Assembly (NCBI RefSeq): GCF_003386205.1
Contig: NZ_QRDY01000004.1
Location: 124,001-188,000 of the forward strand
Source: Cohnella lupini
GTDB lineage: Bacteria > Bacillota > Bacilli > Paenibacillales > Paenibacillaceae
Reading direction: 5' to 3'
Length of the DNA: 64,000 nucleotides
Shown here: piece after piece, positions 52,064-61,711 of the stretch
Numbering within the stretch: the first letter of the stretch is position 1
Layout: each line of letters opens with the position of its first letter
Notes under the pieces: model-generated
What the model saw: the letters and a program-made list of their open reading frames with translations, nothing else
Told to the model about the DNA's origin: nothing
The model's database searches: none
Translations under genes and position numbers: made by a program

Positions 52064-52516
52064 ATGCCCCCCATCGACGATATCGATCGCCGGATCATTA
52101 AAGCATTGAACGCCAACGGACGAATATCCTATACCGATCTGGCCAAAGACATCGGTCTCTCCCGAGTCGCGATCCAAGCTCGAATCAACGCGCTTACCGA
52201 GGAGGGCGTCATCGAGCGATTCACGGCGGTCATCAATCCGGCGAAGATCGGCATCACAGTATCCGCCTTTTTCAACGTTGAAGTCGAACCGAAGTCGCTG
52301 AAGGACGTCGCGGACACTCTTGCCGACGAACCGGCCGTCACGAGCCTCTACCATATGACAGGCCCGAGCAAGCTGCATATGCATGGTTTATTTACGGACA
52401 ATAAAGAGATGGAGACTTTCTTGAACGACAAGCTCTACAAGCTAACCGGCGTCGTAAGCGTCGATTGTCAGGTTCTGATTACCCGGTATAAGAGCCGAAT
52501 GGGAATGAGGTTGTAG
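52064..52516 (+). CDS. Lrp/AsnC-family regulator of chromate transporter
   Basis: This 150-residue protein has an N-terminal helix-turn-helix ([20 protein letters not shown]) and a C-terminal RAM domain. An AAGGAG site precedes ATG 52064. Two short chromate-transporter genes follow 3 bp later, as in B. subtilis ywrC-ywrB-ywrA, where the Lrp-type protein regulates the pair (ChrS). The upstream region is AT-rich with repeated TTACTT/AAGTAA half-sites that may be its operators. The effector may be chromate or an amino acid. Confidence 0.9.
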   Translation: MPPIDDIDRRIIKALNANGRISYTDLAKDIGLSRVAIQARINALTEEGVIERFTAVINPAKIGITVSAFFNVEVEPKSLKDVADTLADEPAVTSLYHMTGPSKLHMHGLFTDNKEMETFLNDKLYKLTGVVSVDCQVLITRYKSRMGMRL

Positions 52517-52519
52517 AAG

Positions 52520-53125
52520 ATGGCCGATAAAACGAAAACGATCGATAAACCGTACTCCGAGCTTGCGTGGGCAATGGGAAAAACGGGTATCCTCGGCTAC
52601 GGAGGCGGCCCTTCCGTCATCCCGCTCATTCGATACGAAGCCGTCACCAAGTATCGATGGATGGACGACGACGAGTTCGGCGAAATTCTCGCCATAGCCA
52701 ACGCGCTCCCCGGTCCGATCGCGACCAAGATGGCCGCTTATTTGGGTTACAGGCGCAAAGGAATTCTTGGCTCCATCGTCGCGTTACTAACGCATATCCT
52801 GCCATCCGCCGTCGCCATGATTTGCTTGCTCTCCTTCGTCGAATACTTAAGCAATTCCGCAGTCGTGCAAGGGATGATCGTCGCGGTCATGCCCGTTATC
52901 TCCGTTATGCTCGGCGTCATGGCCTACGAATTCGCCAAAAGAGCTTACAAAGGACTCGGCAAGATCATGGTCGTCGTCTTTTGCGCCGTCTCTTTCGTTC
53001 TCCTGCAGCTCGTCCCCGTTCATCCGGCGATCGTCATCGTTCTGTTCCTGGCTTACGGTGCCGTACACTTTCGGGTCATCGGCCGCTTCAAGCCGAAGGT
53101 CAAGAAAGTCGAAGGTGATGCCTAA
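52520..53125 (+). CDS. Short-chain chromate transporter, N-terminal-type subunit
   Basis: This 201-residue CHR-family protein has about six transmembrane segments and the CHR motif ILGYGGGPSVIPLI, followed by ANALPGPIATKMAAYLGY. Short-chain CHR proteins act as pairs to export chromate. It follows the Lrp gene by 3 bp, and its stop overlaps the next start (TAATG). Its extra basic C-terminal tail (FKPKVKKVEG) is cytoplasmic. Export of chromate or sulfate is family knowledge; no direct evidence here. Confidence 0.92.
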   Translation: MADKTKTIDKPYSELAWAMGKTGILGYGGGPSVIPLIRYEAVTKYRWMDDDEFGEILAIANALPGPIATKMAAYLGYRRKGILGSIVALLTHILPSAVAMICLLSFVEYLSNSAVVQGMIVAVMPVISVMLGVMAYEFAKRAYKGLGKIMVVVFCAVSFVLLQLVPVHPAIVIVLFLAYGAVHFRVIGRFKPKVKKVEGDA

Positions 53126-53670
53126 TGAAAGACTTGATCGATTTGTTTCTCGGGTTCTTCCTGTCGAACGCTCTTGGCTACGGTGGCGGTCCCGCTTCCA
53201 TCCCTCTCTTGTACCAAGAAATCGTGACTCATTACCGGTGGACCTCCGACCATGAATTCTCCAATATTCTGGCGCTCGGCAACACGTTACCCGGCCCGAT
53301 CACCACCAAGATCGCAGCCTTCGTAGGTTACGATGTCGCGGGCATTGCCGGCATTGCGATCGCATTAATCGCTACCGTCGTTCCGTCGGCCGTCGCGCTC
53401 ATCGTATTGCTTAAGATCATGCAACGATTCCGGCAGTCCTCGGTCGTCAAGGGCATGACCCTTCTCGTGCAGCCGGTCATCGCGATCCTCATGCTGCTGC
53501 TAACATGGAAGATGGGCCAAACCTCCATCGATTCTCTTGGCATTTGGCAAGCGCTAATCATAGCAGCGGTCGCGTTATGGGCTATGGAGAAGAAGAAGAT
53601 CCATCCCGCGTTCGTCATCCTCTGCGCGTTCATCTATGGAGGACTGGTCGTCCCTCATATTCCCGTATAA
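53125..53670 (+). CDS. Short-chain chromate transporter, C-terminal-type subunit
   Basis: This 181-residue partner of the preceding gene has the matching CHR motif ALGYGGGPASIPLLYQE and LGNTLPGPITTKIAAFVGY. It has about six transmembrane segments. The start ATG shares a base with the previous stop, so the pair is translationally coupled. Together they form a heterodimeric SCHR pump. Confidence 0.92.
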   Translation: MKDLIDLFLGFFLSNALGYGGGPASIPLLYQEIVTHYRWTSDHEFSNILALGNTLPGPITTKIAAFVGYDVAGIAGIAIALIATVVPSAVALIVLLKIMQRFRQSSVVKGMTLLVQPVIAILMLLLTWKMGQTSIDSLGIWQALIIAAVALWAMEKKKIHPAFVILCAFIYGGLVVPHIPV

Positions 53671-53672
53671 AG

Positions 53673-53726
53673 GAAAAGCCGAGAAGTTCCGGTCGCATAC
53701 ACCGGACATTCTCGGCTTTCTCTTAT
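53673..53726. terminator. Bidirectional terminator after chrA pair
   Basis: AAAGCCGAGAA / TTCTCGGCTTT, with inner TCCGG / CCGGA, lies between convergent genes. T-rich tracts flank it (CTCTTATCTTTT on plus). Confidence 0.88.
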
Positions 53727-54265
53727 CTTTTCTCCATATGCTTCTTGAGCAAATCCCTGCCCCGCTTCAGGCGGGACTTCACCGTGTTCATCTTGACATG
53801 GTTCATCTCCACGATTTCCTCCATGGACATGTCCAGCATATAACGCTGGTAAACCATCAGCCTATAAGCTTTAGGAAGCTTCTCGATCGCCTCGATCATG
53901 CTTTCCGAAGCTTCCTTCATAATGAGCAGATCTTCGGGTCTCTGCGACTCGGTCGCTTGATCCTCCCAGCCTTCATGCTTCATCATCGGATGGGAGAGCG
54001 TAAGCTTCGTTTTTCTTTTGCGCAGAATATCTATGCAAATGTTCTTGGTCGTCGTAAAAATCAACGAGGAAACCGATCCCGCGGGATCCAGTCTCTCGAA
54101 GTTAACGTATAGCTTAAGAAACGTCTCCTGGACCGCCTCTTCGCTATCCATCTTGCTCCGCAGGATCTTCCAAGCGAAGCTGAATATTTTATCCTTGTAA
54201 TGCTCGAACATTTGCTCATAGGAGACAATGGGGATGCCCCTGCCGACCGTGTTCTGCATATCCAT
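53723..54265 (-). CDS. ECF-family RNA polymerase sigma factor
   Basis: This 180-residue sigma factor has sigma-2 (FEHYKDKIFSFAWKILRSK, then EEAVQETFLKLY) and sigma-4 regions (EAIEKLPKAYRLMVYQRYML, MEEIVEMNHVKMNTVKSRLK). No anti-sigma factor gene follows; the next minus-strand gene downstream is beyond the chrA pair. It starts at ATG 54265; in-frame codons upstream to 54334 lack a site. The regulon is unknown. Confidence 0.92.
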   Translation of the reverse strand: MDMQNTVGRGIPIVSYEQMFEHYKDKIFSFAWKILRSKMDSEEAVQETFLKLYVNFERLDPAGSVSSLIFTTTKNICIDILRKRKTKLTLSHPMMKHEGWEDQATESQRPEDLLIMKEASESMIEAIEKLPKAYRLMVYQRYMLDMSMEEIVEMNHVKMNTVKSRLKRGRDLLKKHMEKR

Positions 54266-54363
54266 AGGTTTGCACCTCTTCCCTGTGAACCTCAATATCC
54301 CTATTATAACAAAACAGAGCTTGTCTGTTTGCAATTCACAGAAAATTCGCAGAACCTACGCAA

Positions 54364-55044
54364 TTAACGGGATCCGGGGATGAATTTCTTGATCCAACTG
54401 CCGAATCCGGCAGGATTGCGGGTCTGCACGAGCACGATTCCTTCGCCGCGGAATCGACATACCAAAGCTTCGCCGCTCGTAATGCTCGAGAACCAACCTT
54501 TGGAAGCTTTCTCGATCGTATAATGGACATAATCCGGCCATGCCACCAAATGTCCGTTATCGATAATTCTCTCTTCGCCGGGCTCGAGATTGATCGCGTG
54601 TATAGCGCCGTATGAGGAAAGGAAAACCGTGCCTGTCCCGCTTATCTCGATGATGAAGAAGCCTTCGCCGGATAGAAGACCGCGGCTTAGATTTTGCATT
54701 TTCGTGTTGACCTGGATTCCGCTGGTCGCTGCCAGGAAACCGTCCTTCTGCACGAACAAACGATAGGAACCGTCAAGCTCGACCGATTGGATGTCCCCTA
54801 TCGAAGCCGGTGCCAGCAGCACCTCGCCGCCGCCCCTATTCGCGGATAATTCCTGGAAGAAGAACGTCTCGCCGCTTAGCATTCTTCCTAGTCCCGCCAT
54901 AATACCGCCATCCATCGTTCCTTTGACGTCGACGTTCGGGGACATCGATACCATAGCGCCGGATTCGGCTTTAATGGTATCACCGGGATTCATGTGAACT
55001 TTTAACAAAGCAAATGCACCTTGGTACAGAACTTCGTGTTTCAT
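54364..55044 (-). CDS. AIM24/TIGR00266-family protein
   Basis: This 226-residue beta-rich protein has a glycine-rich core typical of the TIGR00266/AIM24 family: PGDTIKAESGAMVSMSPNVD, GEVLLAPASIGDIQSVEL and GLLSGEGFFIIEISGTGTVF. The yeast homologue is mitochondrial, but the bacterial role is unknown. It lies upstream of the ECF sigma gene by about 100 bp on the same strand and may share a transcript with it. Confidence 0.88.
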   Translation of the reverse strand: MKHEVLYQGAFALLKVHMNPGDTIKAESGAMVSMSPNVDVKGTMDGGIMAGLGRMLSGETFFFQELSANRGGGEVLLAPASIGDIQSVELDGSYRLFVQKDGFLAATSGIQVNTKMQNLSRGLLSGEGFFIIEISGTGTVFLSSYGAIHAINLEPGEERIIDNGHLVAWPDYVHYTIEKASKGWFSSITSGEALVCRFRGEGIVLVQTRNPAGFGSWIKKFIPGSR

Positions 55045-55115
55045 CGTCGGTCCTCCATATCATTAGCATCATATATCTTTTATGTCATTTAATTCTTCCA
55101 TGATTTCCATGACTG

Positions 55116-55715
55116 CTAGAATCTTCTGCGATCCGTTTTCCCGTCCCTTATCGGGTCGTCCGGGTCTAACAACCCGCTTACCCTGCCCGAGGCTTCCTTG
55201 TAGATTCGGGTAATCTCTTGTATTTTATCGAATTCTACGTTTCCGGGACCTAAATTTTCATAGAACATCTTCTGAAGCAAAGTATTGAAAACTTGGAGCC
55301 TTTGTTCGATTCCTTGCAGCTCCTGAGTCAATATCTCCTCGAAAGTATGGCTTCTGATCCATTCGTCCAGTGAATCCGTAGCTTGCGACTCTTCGTAATC
55401 GTCGAATCTTCCCCCGCCGATACGATCCTGATTCCGTTCCCGTTCCCGCTCCCGAGTCCCGGATACATCGACGGACGTTCTCAGTTGCCCGAGCATGATC
55501 CGTTCCTTCGCCAACATCACCTGGAAGGGCTTGTTCGCCAACAAATCCGCGATAACGAGCCTGCACATCTCCGGATTGCCCAACAAGCTTGCGTCGAAAG
55601 GGTGCAGAATCCATTGATTTTCCTTATGGAACAAATTAAATTCGAACCATTCTCCCCCGTAATTAAAACGAACGTTTATCGTCGAGGAATCCAAGATTTC
55701 AAAGGTAAATTCCAA
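55116..55715 (-). CDS. Conserved hypothetical protein
   Basis: This 199-residue soluble protein starts at TTG 55715 with a GGGAGGAG site (11-nt spacer). In-frame codons upstream to 55913 have no site and read as noncoding. The first ~95 residues are beta-rich (FEILDSSTINVRFNYGGEWF). A low-complexity RERERERNQ stretch then leads to a helical C-terminus. No motif recognised. The start is the weakest point. Confidence 0.65.
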   Translation of the reverse strand: MEFTFEILDSSTINVRFNYGGEWFEFNLFHKENQWILHPFDASLLGNPEMCRLVIADLLANKPFQVMLAKERIMLGQLRTSVDVSGTRERERERNQDRIGGGRFDDYEESQATDSLDEWIRSHTFEEILTQELQGIEQRLQVFNTLLQKMFYENLGPGNVEFDKIQEITRIYKEASGRVSGLLDPDDPIRDGKTDRRRF

Positions 55716-55804
55716 AGCTTGCTTCTCCTCCCGAAGAGCGATGTCTACTATTAGTAAATATAGTACCAAATCGGGAGGGTTTTGAACATCTTGGGAGGAT
55801 TTCC

Positions 55805-55903
55805 TTACTCCTCCGATAGCTGCATAATCGACTCCGCCTTCTCGCTGCTTGCCACGACGATCAGTACGAGGATGCCCAATCCTATGACCCAGCTCATAAC
55901 CAC
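55805..55903 (-). CDS. Candidate 32-residue membrane peptide
   Basis: GTG 55903 (or ATG 55897), 10 nt after AGGAG, opens a 32-codon frame: MSWVIGLGILVLIVVASSEK from the ATG, then AESIMQLSEE and TAA. It has one hydrophobic helix and an acidic tail, like small Firmicute membrane peptides. It overlaps, in another frame, the unsupported 5' extension of the 55116 gene, 89 bp upstream of that gene's start. Coding is plausible but unproven. Confidence 0.5.
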   Translation of the reverse strand: MVMSWVIGLGILVLIVVASSEKAESIMQLSEE

Positions 55904-56057
55904 GGTCAATCATCTCCTATGAGATCGGATATCTATCGATATTCATAGTCTTAGTCTATCCGTCTGATAGAGAAAATATGACGATTGCTCGCGATGATGG
56001 GAAGGGATTTGCCGCGGTGGCGTATGTGTTGGATTTGTTTGAGTTAACCGGCTTTAA

Positions 56058-57902
56058 TCAACGCAACGATGAGTTTGCTATCTTCCCCTCATCATTTTGT
56101 TCACCCTGGGAATGCCGGTACAGCTCCTCGTATACTCCCTGTAAGCGAATCAGTTCTTCATGCGTTCCTTGCTCCGCGATCTCCCCTTGCTTCATGACGA
56201 GAATACGGTCCGCTTGCATGATCGTCGACAGACGATGCGCAATGACAAGAGTAGTTCTGCCTTTGGAAACGGCGTGGAGAGCCTGTTGAATCAATTGCTC
56301 CGTATGGGAATCCAGATTCGCGGTCGCCTCGTCGAGAATAAGGATCCGCGGCTGGAAAACGATGATGCGAGCAAAAGAAATCAGCTGCCGTTCACCGGCC
56401 GACAACCCGCTCCCCCGTTCAGATAAGGTCGTCTCGTAGCCGTCCTTCATACGGCGAATAAGCGGGTCGGCCCTGACGAACTCGCATGCGCGCACGACGG
56501 TTTCCTTCGAGATCGTCCCATCGAACATGCGCACGTTGTCCACGATGCTCCCCGCGTATAGATAAGGCTCCTGTTGAACGAGGCCCACGATCCGATGCAG
56601 CTCCGACTGCGGGAGCTCGCGGATATCGATGCCATCGATGAGAATATCGCCTTCCTGCACGTCGTAGAAGCGGCATAACAAGCTGATCAAGGAGCTTTTT
56701 CCCGCACCCGTCGTGCCGACGATTCCGAGCATTTCACCCGGACGCACATGCAGTTCGAGCTCGCGAATGACCGGCGTCCCGCTCTCGTACGCGAAGGAAA
56801 CCCGGTTGAAATCGAGTTTGCCCTTTACGTCTTCCTTGCGGAGGCTTAATGTTTCCGGCTTATCAGCCACTTCGGGACTGACATCGAAGATCCCCCAAAT
56901 TCGGCTAACGGCCACAGTCGCGGATTGAAGCGTGTTCCACTGCTGGGTGATCGTATTTATCGGTTGGAAAAACTGGCGAATATACGTTATGAAAGCATAG
57001 AGAATGCCGAATTCCAACCCTTCGCCCAGAACGGCCTTCCCTCCGACCCAAGTAACGAAAGCAATCGACAGGTTGCTCAGAATATCGAACGACCTGTTGA
57101 ACAGAACGTTCGTCCGGATTTCGCGAATATTGGCTTGGAAATACGATTCGTTTCTTTCTTTGAATTGCTTTTCCTGCTCCTTCTCCTGATGGAACGCCTG
57201 TATAAGGTTCATTCCCGATAGATTCTCCGCAACGAACGCGATCAGACGGGAAAGCCGGGTTCTGGCCATCTGATACGTTTTGCGCATGAAGGTACGGAAC
57301 GAAATAGCGATAATAGCGATAATCGGCAACAAGATCAAGCAATAGGTAGCTAGCGTTGCATCGAGCTGGAACATCATCGCCAGAATGAGGACCAGCGTAA
57401 GACCGTCGCGCAGCAAGCTAAGCAGAACTTGGTTGAAAAATTGATTGAGAGCTTCGGTATCGCTTGACACGTGCGTAATCAAGCTGCCGTTCGGCGTCTT
57501 ATCGAAATACGACATCGATTGCTTCGTGATATGCTCGAACAGTTGCTTCCGAATTCGCGCTACTATGCTCTGCCCGGCAAACTGCAGCAGATTATTTTGC
57601 AGGTAAGTGAACAATAAGCCCGATAAGGACAAGCCTAAGTAAATCGCGCAGATGGCGATTAGACTACCGAAGTCGTTCTTCCCGACCATCAAATTATCGT
57701 CGATCGCGATCTTAACTAGATAAGGTTGAAATAGTTCCGCGGAGATGGCGATAATCGTACAGATGAACACAAGGAAAAAAGTAAACCGATGCGGCTTCGA
57801 GTAGGAGGCAAGCGTTCGGAAGGCAGAGCGGTATTCCGGTTTCGGAGCCTTGCCAAGGTCGGCCTTCTGGTCCATCTGCCAGTTATTAATGGCTTGAGGC
57901 AT
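56058..57902 (-). CDS. ABC exporter half-transporter, canonical NBD
   Basis: This 614-residue type IV ABC exporter has six transmembrane helices (about 40-320). The NBD has Walker A GTTGAGKSSLIS, signature SAGERQLISFA, and Walker B ILILDEATANLD with catalytic Glu. Its start at 57902 overlaps the previous gene by 17 bp (GAGGAGGG site), so the two subunits are coupled. The partner at 57886 has a degenerate Walker B, as in BmrC/BmrD-type heterodimers. Substrate is likely a drug or lipid. Confidence 0.93.
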   Translation of the reverse strand: MPQAINNWQMDQKADLGKAPKPEYRSAFRTLASYSKPHRFTFFLVFICTIIAISAELFQPYLVKIAIDDNLMVGKNDFGSLIAICAIYLGLSLSGLLFTYLQNNLLQFAGQSIVARIRKQLFEHITKQSMSYFDKTPNGSLITHVSSDTEALNQFFNQVLLSLLRDGLTLVLILAMMFQLDATLATYCLILLPIIAIIAISFRTFMRKTYQMARTRLSRLIAFVAENLSGMNLIQAFHQEKEQEKQFKERNESYFQANIREIRTNVLFNRSFDILSNLSIAFVTWVGGKAVLGEGLEFGILYAFITYIRQFFQPINTITQQWNTLQSATVAVSRIWGIFDVSPEVADKPETLSLRKEDVKGKLDFNRVSFAYESGTPVIRELELHVRPGEMLGIVGTTGAGKSSLISLLCRFYDVQEGDILIDGIDIRELPQSELHRIVGLVQQEPYLYAGSIVDNVRMFDGTISKETVVRACEFVRADPLIRRMKDGYETTLSERGSGLSAGERQLISFARIIVFQPRILILDEATANLDSHTEQLIQQALHAVSKGRTTLVIAHRLSTIMQADRILVMKQGEIAEQGTHEELIRLQGVYEELYRHSQGEQNDEGKIANSSLR

Positions 57903-59640
57903 GTTGGCTTCCCTCCTCTTGAATGGCATGAATCGTCGCGTATATGCCCGGTTGAGACAACAACTCCTCGTGCGTACCTCTTTGCACGATCGCTCCCCTG
58001 TCCAACACGACGATCTCGTCCGCGTGTTTCAGGGCACTTATCCGATGAGCGATCAGAATCGTCGTCTTGCCGGCCCGTTCCTCGCGAATCGTATGGATGA
58101 TGTCCGTTTCCGTCACCGCGTCGACGGCGCTCACGCTATCGTCCAGAATCATGACCGGTGCATTCTTAAGCATCCCCCTCGCCAAGCTGGTGCGTTGTCT
58201 TTGTCCTCCGGACAAAGTGACGCCTCGCTCGCCGAGCTTCGTCTCGAACCGTTCCGGAAATTCGACGATGTTGCCGTAGATTTGGGCTTGTTTAGCCGCG
58301 TTCTCGACCTCTTCAAGCCCCGAGTCCCTTCGGGAAAAAGCGATATTCTCGCGAATCGTCGTGCTGAATAGAAATCCATCCTGCGGTACGTAAGCGATCT
58401 GAGTTCGCAAGCTATCCAGCGTAAGCTCCCGGATGTCGCGCTCGTCGGCAAAGATCGTTCCGGCTGGCGGATCGTATACGCGAAGCAAGAGCTTCACGAG
58501 CGTTGTCTTGCCGCTGCCGGTTCGTCCCACGATACCTAAGGTCGTACCTGGCTTAATGTCTAAGTCAATGTTGCTTAGAGCTTCTTTCTGCTCCTCCGGG
58601 TACGTGAACGTGAGTCCGCGAATACGGATTTCGGCAGTCGACAAGTCGGCGTGCACAGCGTCTTTACTCTCTACGATATCGGGCATCTTGGCCAATAATT
58701 CGTTTAACCTCTCCAACGAGGCTCTCGAGCGTTGCATCGTGTTAATGACGTTGCCTATTTGTTGGAGCGGATTCATGAGCATGCGAACGTAAAGCGTTAA
58801 AGCGACGAAATTTCCTAGCGTAATCTTACCTTCGATCGTCAGGTATCCTCCGTAAGCAATGGCCACGACCAACGAAATCGAGCCAAGGAACGGAACAAGG
58901 GCCTGAAACAAGGAGGATAGACGAACCAGCTTCAGTTGATTGTCGCGAATCCGGTCTACCGTCGCTTCGAATCGTCCGATCATGATGGGCTCGACCGCGA
59001 ATTTCTTCGTTACGCGAATGCCGCCGAATTGCTCCTCCGCCGACTCGGTCATCGTTCCGAGCGCTTCCTGAACGCGCATAGATCGTTTGCGAATGGCCGG
59101 GCCGAATTTCGTAACGATCCATGGAATAAGAATAAGCGGCCCGACGGAGGCCATAATCAGGTAGGTCGGAATGCCGCTGACAACCATCGCTACAATACTG
59201 GAAACGAAAAGCATCGTAGCCATTGCTGTCTGATTAACGCCCATCGAGATGGATTCCCTAACGCTCGTCACATCATTCATAAAGTAACTGAGTAGCTTGC
59301 CGACGCCGTTGCGGGAATGAAAGTGCTCGCTTAATCCGGTAAAATGGGTGAACAGTCTCCTTCTGGTCATGAACTCGAACAGCCGCCCCACGTACATGAC
59401 CAGATACTGGCCGACGCCTCCCAGAATCGCATGTCCCGCGCCGATAGCCAGTAGCAGCCAACTGTAATGAACGATATCCGCTCCTGTCATCTGCCCGCCC
59501 TTCAACAAATCCGTGAACTCTCCGAGCACATGCGGGAAAAACACGTAAATAACGCTTGCAACCATATGCAACATTACCGACGACAAATAGATATACCAAG
59601 TGGAACGGATAAACTCAAGCAATAACCGTTTTTTCTTCAA
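57886..59640 (-). CDS. ABC exporter half-transporter, degenerate NBD
   Basis: This 584-residue partner subunit has six transmembrane helices. The NBD has Walker A GRTGSGKTTLVK, signature TLSGGQRQRTSLARG, and Walker B MILDDSVSAVD where the catalytic Glu is Asp. That is the usual asymmetry of heterodimeric exporters such as BmrCD. The start is TTG 59640, with only weak Shine-Dalgarno match (GAGAGGATGGG far upstream); a later start is possible. It is first in the pair. Confidence 0.9.
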   Translation of the reverse strand: MKKKRLLLEFIRSTWYIYLSSVMLHMVASVIYVFFPHVLGEFTDLLKGGQMTGADIVHYSWLLLAIGAGHAILGGVGQYLVMYVGRLFEFMTRRRLFTHFTGLSEHFHSRNGVGKLLSYFMNDVTSVRESISMGVNQTAMATMLFVSSIVAMVVSGIPTYLIMASVGPLILIPWIVTKFGPAIRKRSMRVQEALGTMTESAEEQFGGIRVTKKFAVEPIMIGRFEATVDRIRDNQLKLVRLSSLFQALVPFLGSISLVVAIAYGGYLTIEGKITLGNFVALTLYVRMLMNPLQQIGNVINTMQRSRASLERLNELLAKMPDIVESKDAVHADLSTAEIRIRGLTFTYPEEQKEALSNIDLDIKPGTTLGIVGRTGSGKTTLVKLLLRVYDPPAGTIFADERDIRELTLDSLRTQIAYVPQDGFLFSTTIRENIAFSRRDSGLEEVENAAKQAQIYGNIVEFPERFETKLGERGVTLSGGQRQRTSLARGMLKNAPVMILDDSVSAVDAVTETDIIHTIREERAGKTTILIAHRISALKHADEIVVLDRGAIVQRGTHEELLSQPGIYATIHAIQEEGSQHASSH

Positions 59641-59781
59641 CGGTCGGATCCCATCCTCTCATCCTGTAATTTAGACTAAAAAAGGAGACATGCCTCCGGT
59701 TAGGAAGAAATGCCTCCGATTGACCGGTAGAAGGATACTGTACCTCACTTCTGTACAATACTTCTACCTGTCGTTTATGAA

Positions 59782-60882
59782 TTAGTCCAAAAGACTTGAA
59801 ATAGCAGGCTCTTGGATAGCGGCCGGAGCAGACGAAGCGCTCGATCCGGTCTGCAGGCCTAGACGCTGGCCCATCTGCTTGTTAATCTCCTGCATGCGGG
59901 TCGTTTGCTCCGTCGCGGCCGTGATAATCGAACGATTAGACTCCTCGCAACGCGTGATGGCCGAGGTCAAATCGTTCATCGCTTGATTGATTTGCTCCAT
60001 CGACATGGAGGACTTCGTCATCGCTTCCGTCGTCTTCTGCGTCGTCTCGTTCAACAAGCGCGCGTTCTCCGCGAATTGCTTGCCGAGCATCTCGTTCGTG
60101 GCGTTAACCGCGTCGATGACTTTCACTTGATCGTCCAACGCGGTCGCGATCATCGCGGATACGGTGATCAAGTGCTGCGTCTTGTCGATCGTAGCGTCGA
60201 CCGAATCGATGAGCTTGTCGTTGTTGTCGTTGATGATATCGGAGCCGGCAATCGCTTGCTGATAAAGCATGATCATCTCGGTAAGAGATTGAATCCGGGT
60301 TACGACTTTGCGCAAACCGCGCTCCAGCTGCGTCTTCCGATGCTCGTTCTCCGGCTTGGCGATTTCCTGTTCGAACAGAACCCTAAGCTGGTTGCCAAGC
60401 TCGATTCTTTGTTGGACGTTGTACATTTCCTGGAGACACATCTGCTTCAGATTGCGCATGTGCACGATGTTCTCTTCCAACGTATCTTTACCGTTACGCA
60501 AGGAGGATATGATCGCCTGCACGTTCGTCCTTACCGACTGGTATTTCATGATATAGTTCTTGATCGGCGTCTTGCGAAGAATCTTCTGCATGAGCGATAA
60601 GTCCTTGCTGCGATTCAGGTCGTCGACTTCGTTGCGGAGCTTCATGATGTTGCCCGCGATCTCCGAGCGTTTGCCGCCTAGCAAATCGTTCAGCGGACGC
60701 TCCAGCAAGGTGAGATTGTGTCCCGCCTTCTCCATCGTTTTCTGGCCCATTCTGCCGATTTCGTCCATCAGGGAATCCAATTGCGCGGAGTCCGTAGACG
60801 AAATGCGTTGAATCGTAGCTTGCGCTTCCTGTTGAACCTTAGCCGTGTCTGAATCCTTGAGCAGTATGGCTTGCGTACTCAT
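59782..60882 (-). CDS. TelA-family toxic anion resistance protein
   Basis: This 366-residue soluble helical protein belongs to the TelA/YaaN/YceH family linked to tellurite and stress tolerance. Family blocks are SRTLMQKIL-type KDLSLMQKILRKTPI, IVHMRNLKQMCLQEMYNVQQ and SVDATIDKTQHLITVSAMI. It is predicted as long coiled coils. An AGGAGG-like GAGGA site precedes the start. It is last in the cluster 64000 to 59782. Confidence 0.92.
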   Translation of the reverse strand: MSTQAILLKDSDTAKVQQEAQATIQRISSTDSAQLDSLMDEIGRMGQKTMEKAGHNLTLLERPLNDLLGGKRSEIAGNIMKLRNEVDDLNRSKDLSLMQKILRKTPIKNYIMKYQSVRTNVQAIISSLRNGKDTLEENIVHMRNLKQMCLQEMYNVQQRIELGNQLRVLFEQEIAKPENEHRKTQLERGLRKVVTRIQSLTEMIMLYQQAIAGSDIINDNNDKLIDSVDATIDKTQHLITVSAMIATALDDQVKVIDAVNATNEMLGKQFAENARLLNETTQKTTEAMTKSSMSMEQINQAMNDLTSAITRCEESNRSIITAATEQTTRMQEINKQMGQRLGLQTGSSASSAPAAIQEPAISSLLD

Positions 60883-60903
60883 GCTTAAATCCTCCTCGTA
60901 GGT

Positions 60904-61626
60904 TTAGTTTCTTGCGCCGTATCTTTGATGGATGAGCTCGGCCTTGTTTTTCAGCTCCATGAGGTCCTTCTGCTCGATAAAGCTCGTGTAGGTGGAAATC
61001 TGATTGTCGATATCCCTGATGCTGTTCAATAGAATTCTGCGATTTTGCCGCTTGGCTTCCCCGCTCAAGTGAATAAACGGATTAATCGCCCCATTCAAAT
61101 CCTTCAAGACCAGTCGCTGAATCTTATGGTTGATATCCCCGTTGTTGAAAGCGACGAGCTGCGGGATGATCCGGTTCAGCCTGACGAGCAATGAAAGCGT
61201 GCGCTGGACAATCTCGTTATCGAGATTGTTCTTCTCTCCTTCGAGCAGCACCATATCCTCGATCGTTCCGATATATTCGATGATCTGATCCCATTCGGAG
61301 CCCAGATTGGTCGTCTTCTGGCCGGTCGCCCGTTCCTGCGACGAGGGAGAAACGGGTGCAGAAGAACCGGAAGACGCCACCGGCGCGTCGATCGTCCGGG
61401 TGTTCGGCGACTGCGGCGGTACGCTGTTCTGACCGGCGTTGGCAGCCTCACGCTCTGCGGCTAGCTTGGCTACTTTGAGCTCGGCCTGACGGATCACCGA
61501 TGCCAGCATCGTGCCCAGTATAGGGAAAATCAACGCGACGGACACGGGAAGAAACCATTTTTCAGCAATTAAACCGGCGACATAACCGATGATTACGGAG
61601 GCAAGCCCCCATTTTGAACGAAGCAA
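60904..61626 (-). CDS. Membrane-anchored protein beside telA (XpaC-like by position)
   Basis: This 240-residue protein has a hydrophobic N-terminus (about residues 8-42, likely two helices or one hairpin). A Ser/Pro/Gln linker follows (about 65-110), then a helical cytoplasmic domain (IIEYIGTIEDMVLLEGEKNN to the end). The start is TTG 61626 with an AGGAGGT site 9 nt upstream; a 7-codon longer ATG would contain the site. It lies 21 bp upstream of telA. In B. subtilis, xpaC precedes the TelA-like yaaN; assignment to XpaC here rests on position and layout, not clear sequence match. Confidence 0.7.
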   Translation of the reverse strand: MLRSKWGLASVIIGYVAGLIAEKWFLPVSVALIFPILGTMLASVIRQAELKVAKLAAEREAANAGQNSVPPQSPNTRTIDAPVASSGSSAPVSPSSQERATGQKTTNLGSEWDQIIEYIGTIEDMVLLEGEKNNLDNEIVQRTLSLLVRLNRIIPQLVAFNNGDINHKIQRLVLKDLNGAINPFIHLSGEAKRQNRRILLNSIRDIDNQISTYTSFIEQKDLMELKNKAELIHQRYGARN

Positions 61627-61711
61627 GTTATGCGTACCTCCTGTCATGCGATCTACGATCTATAGGTTTAAGTTTATGGTTTTCGATAGCTCTCGTCAAT
61701 TTATATCCTAA

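Noticed and set aside
55716-55913. N-terminal extension of the hypothetical gene at 55116
   Set aside because: No ribosome-binding site at 55913, unusual residue content, and a better TTG start at 55715.
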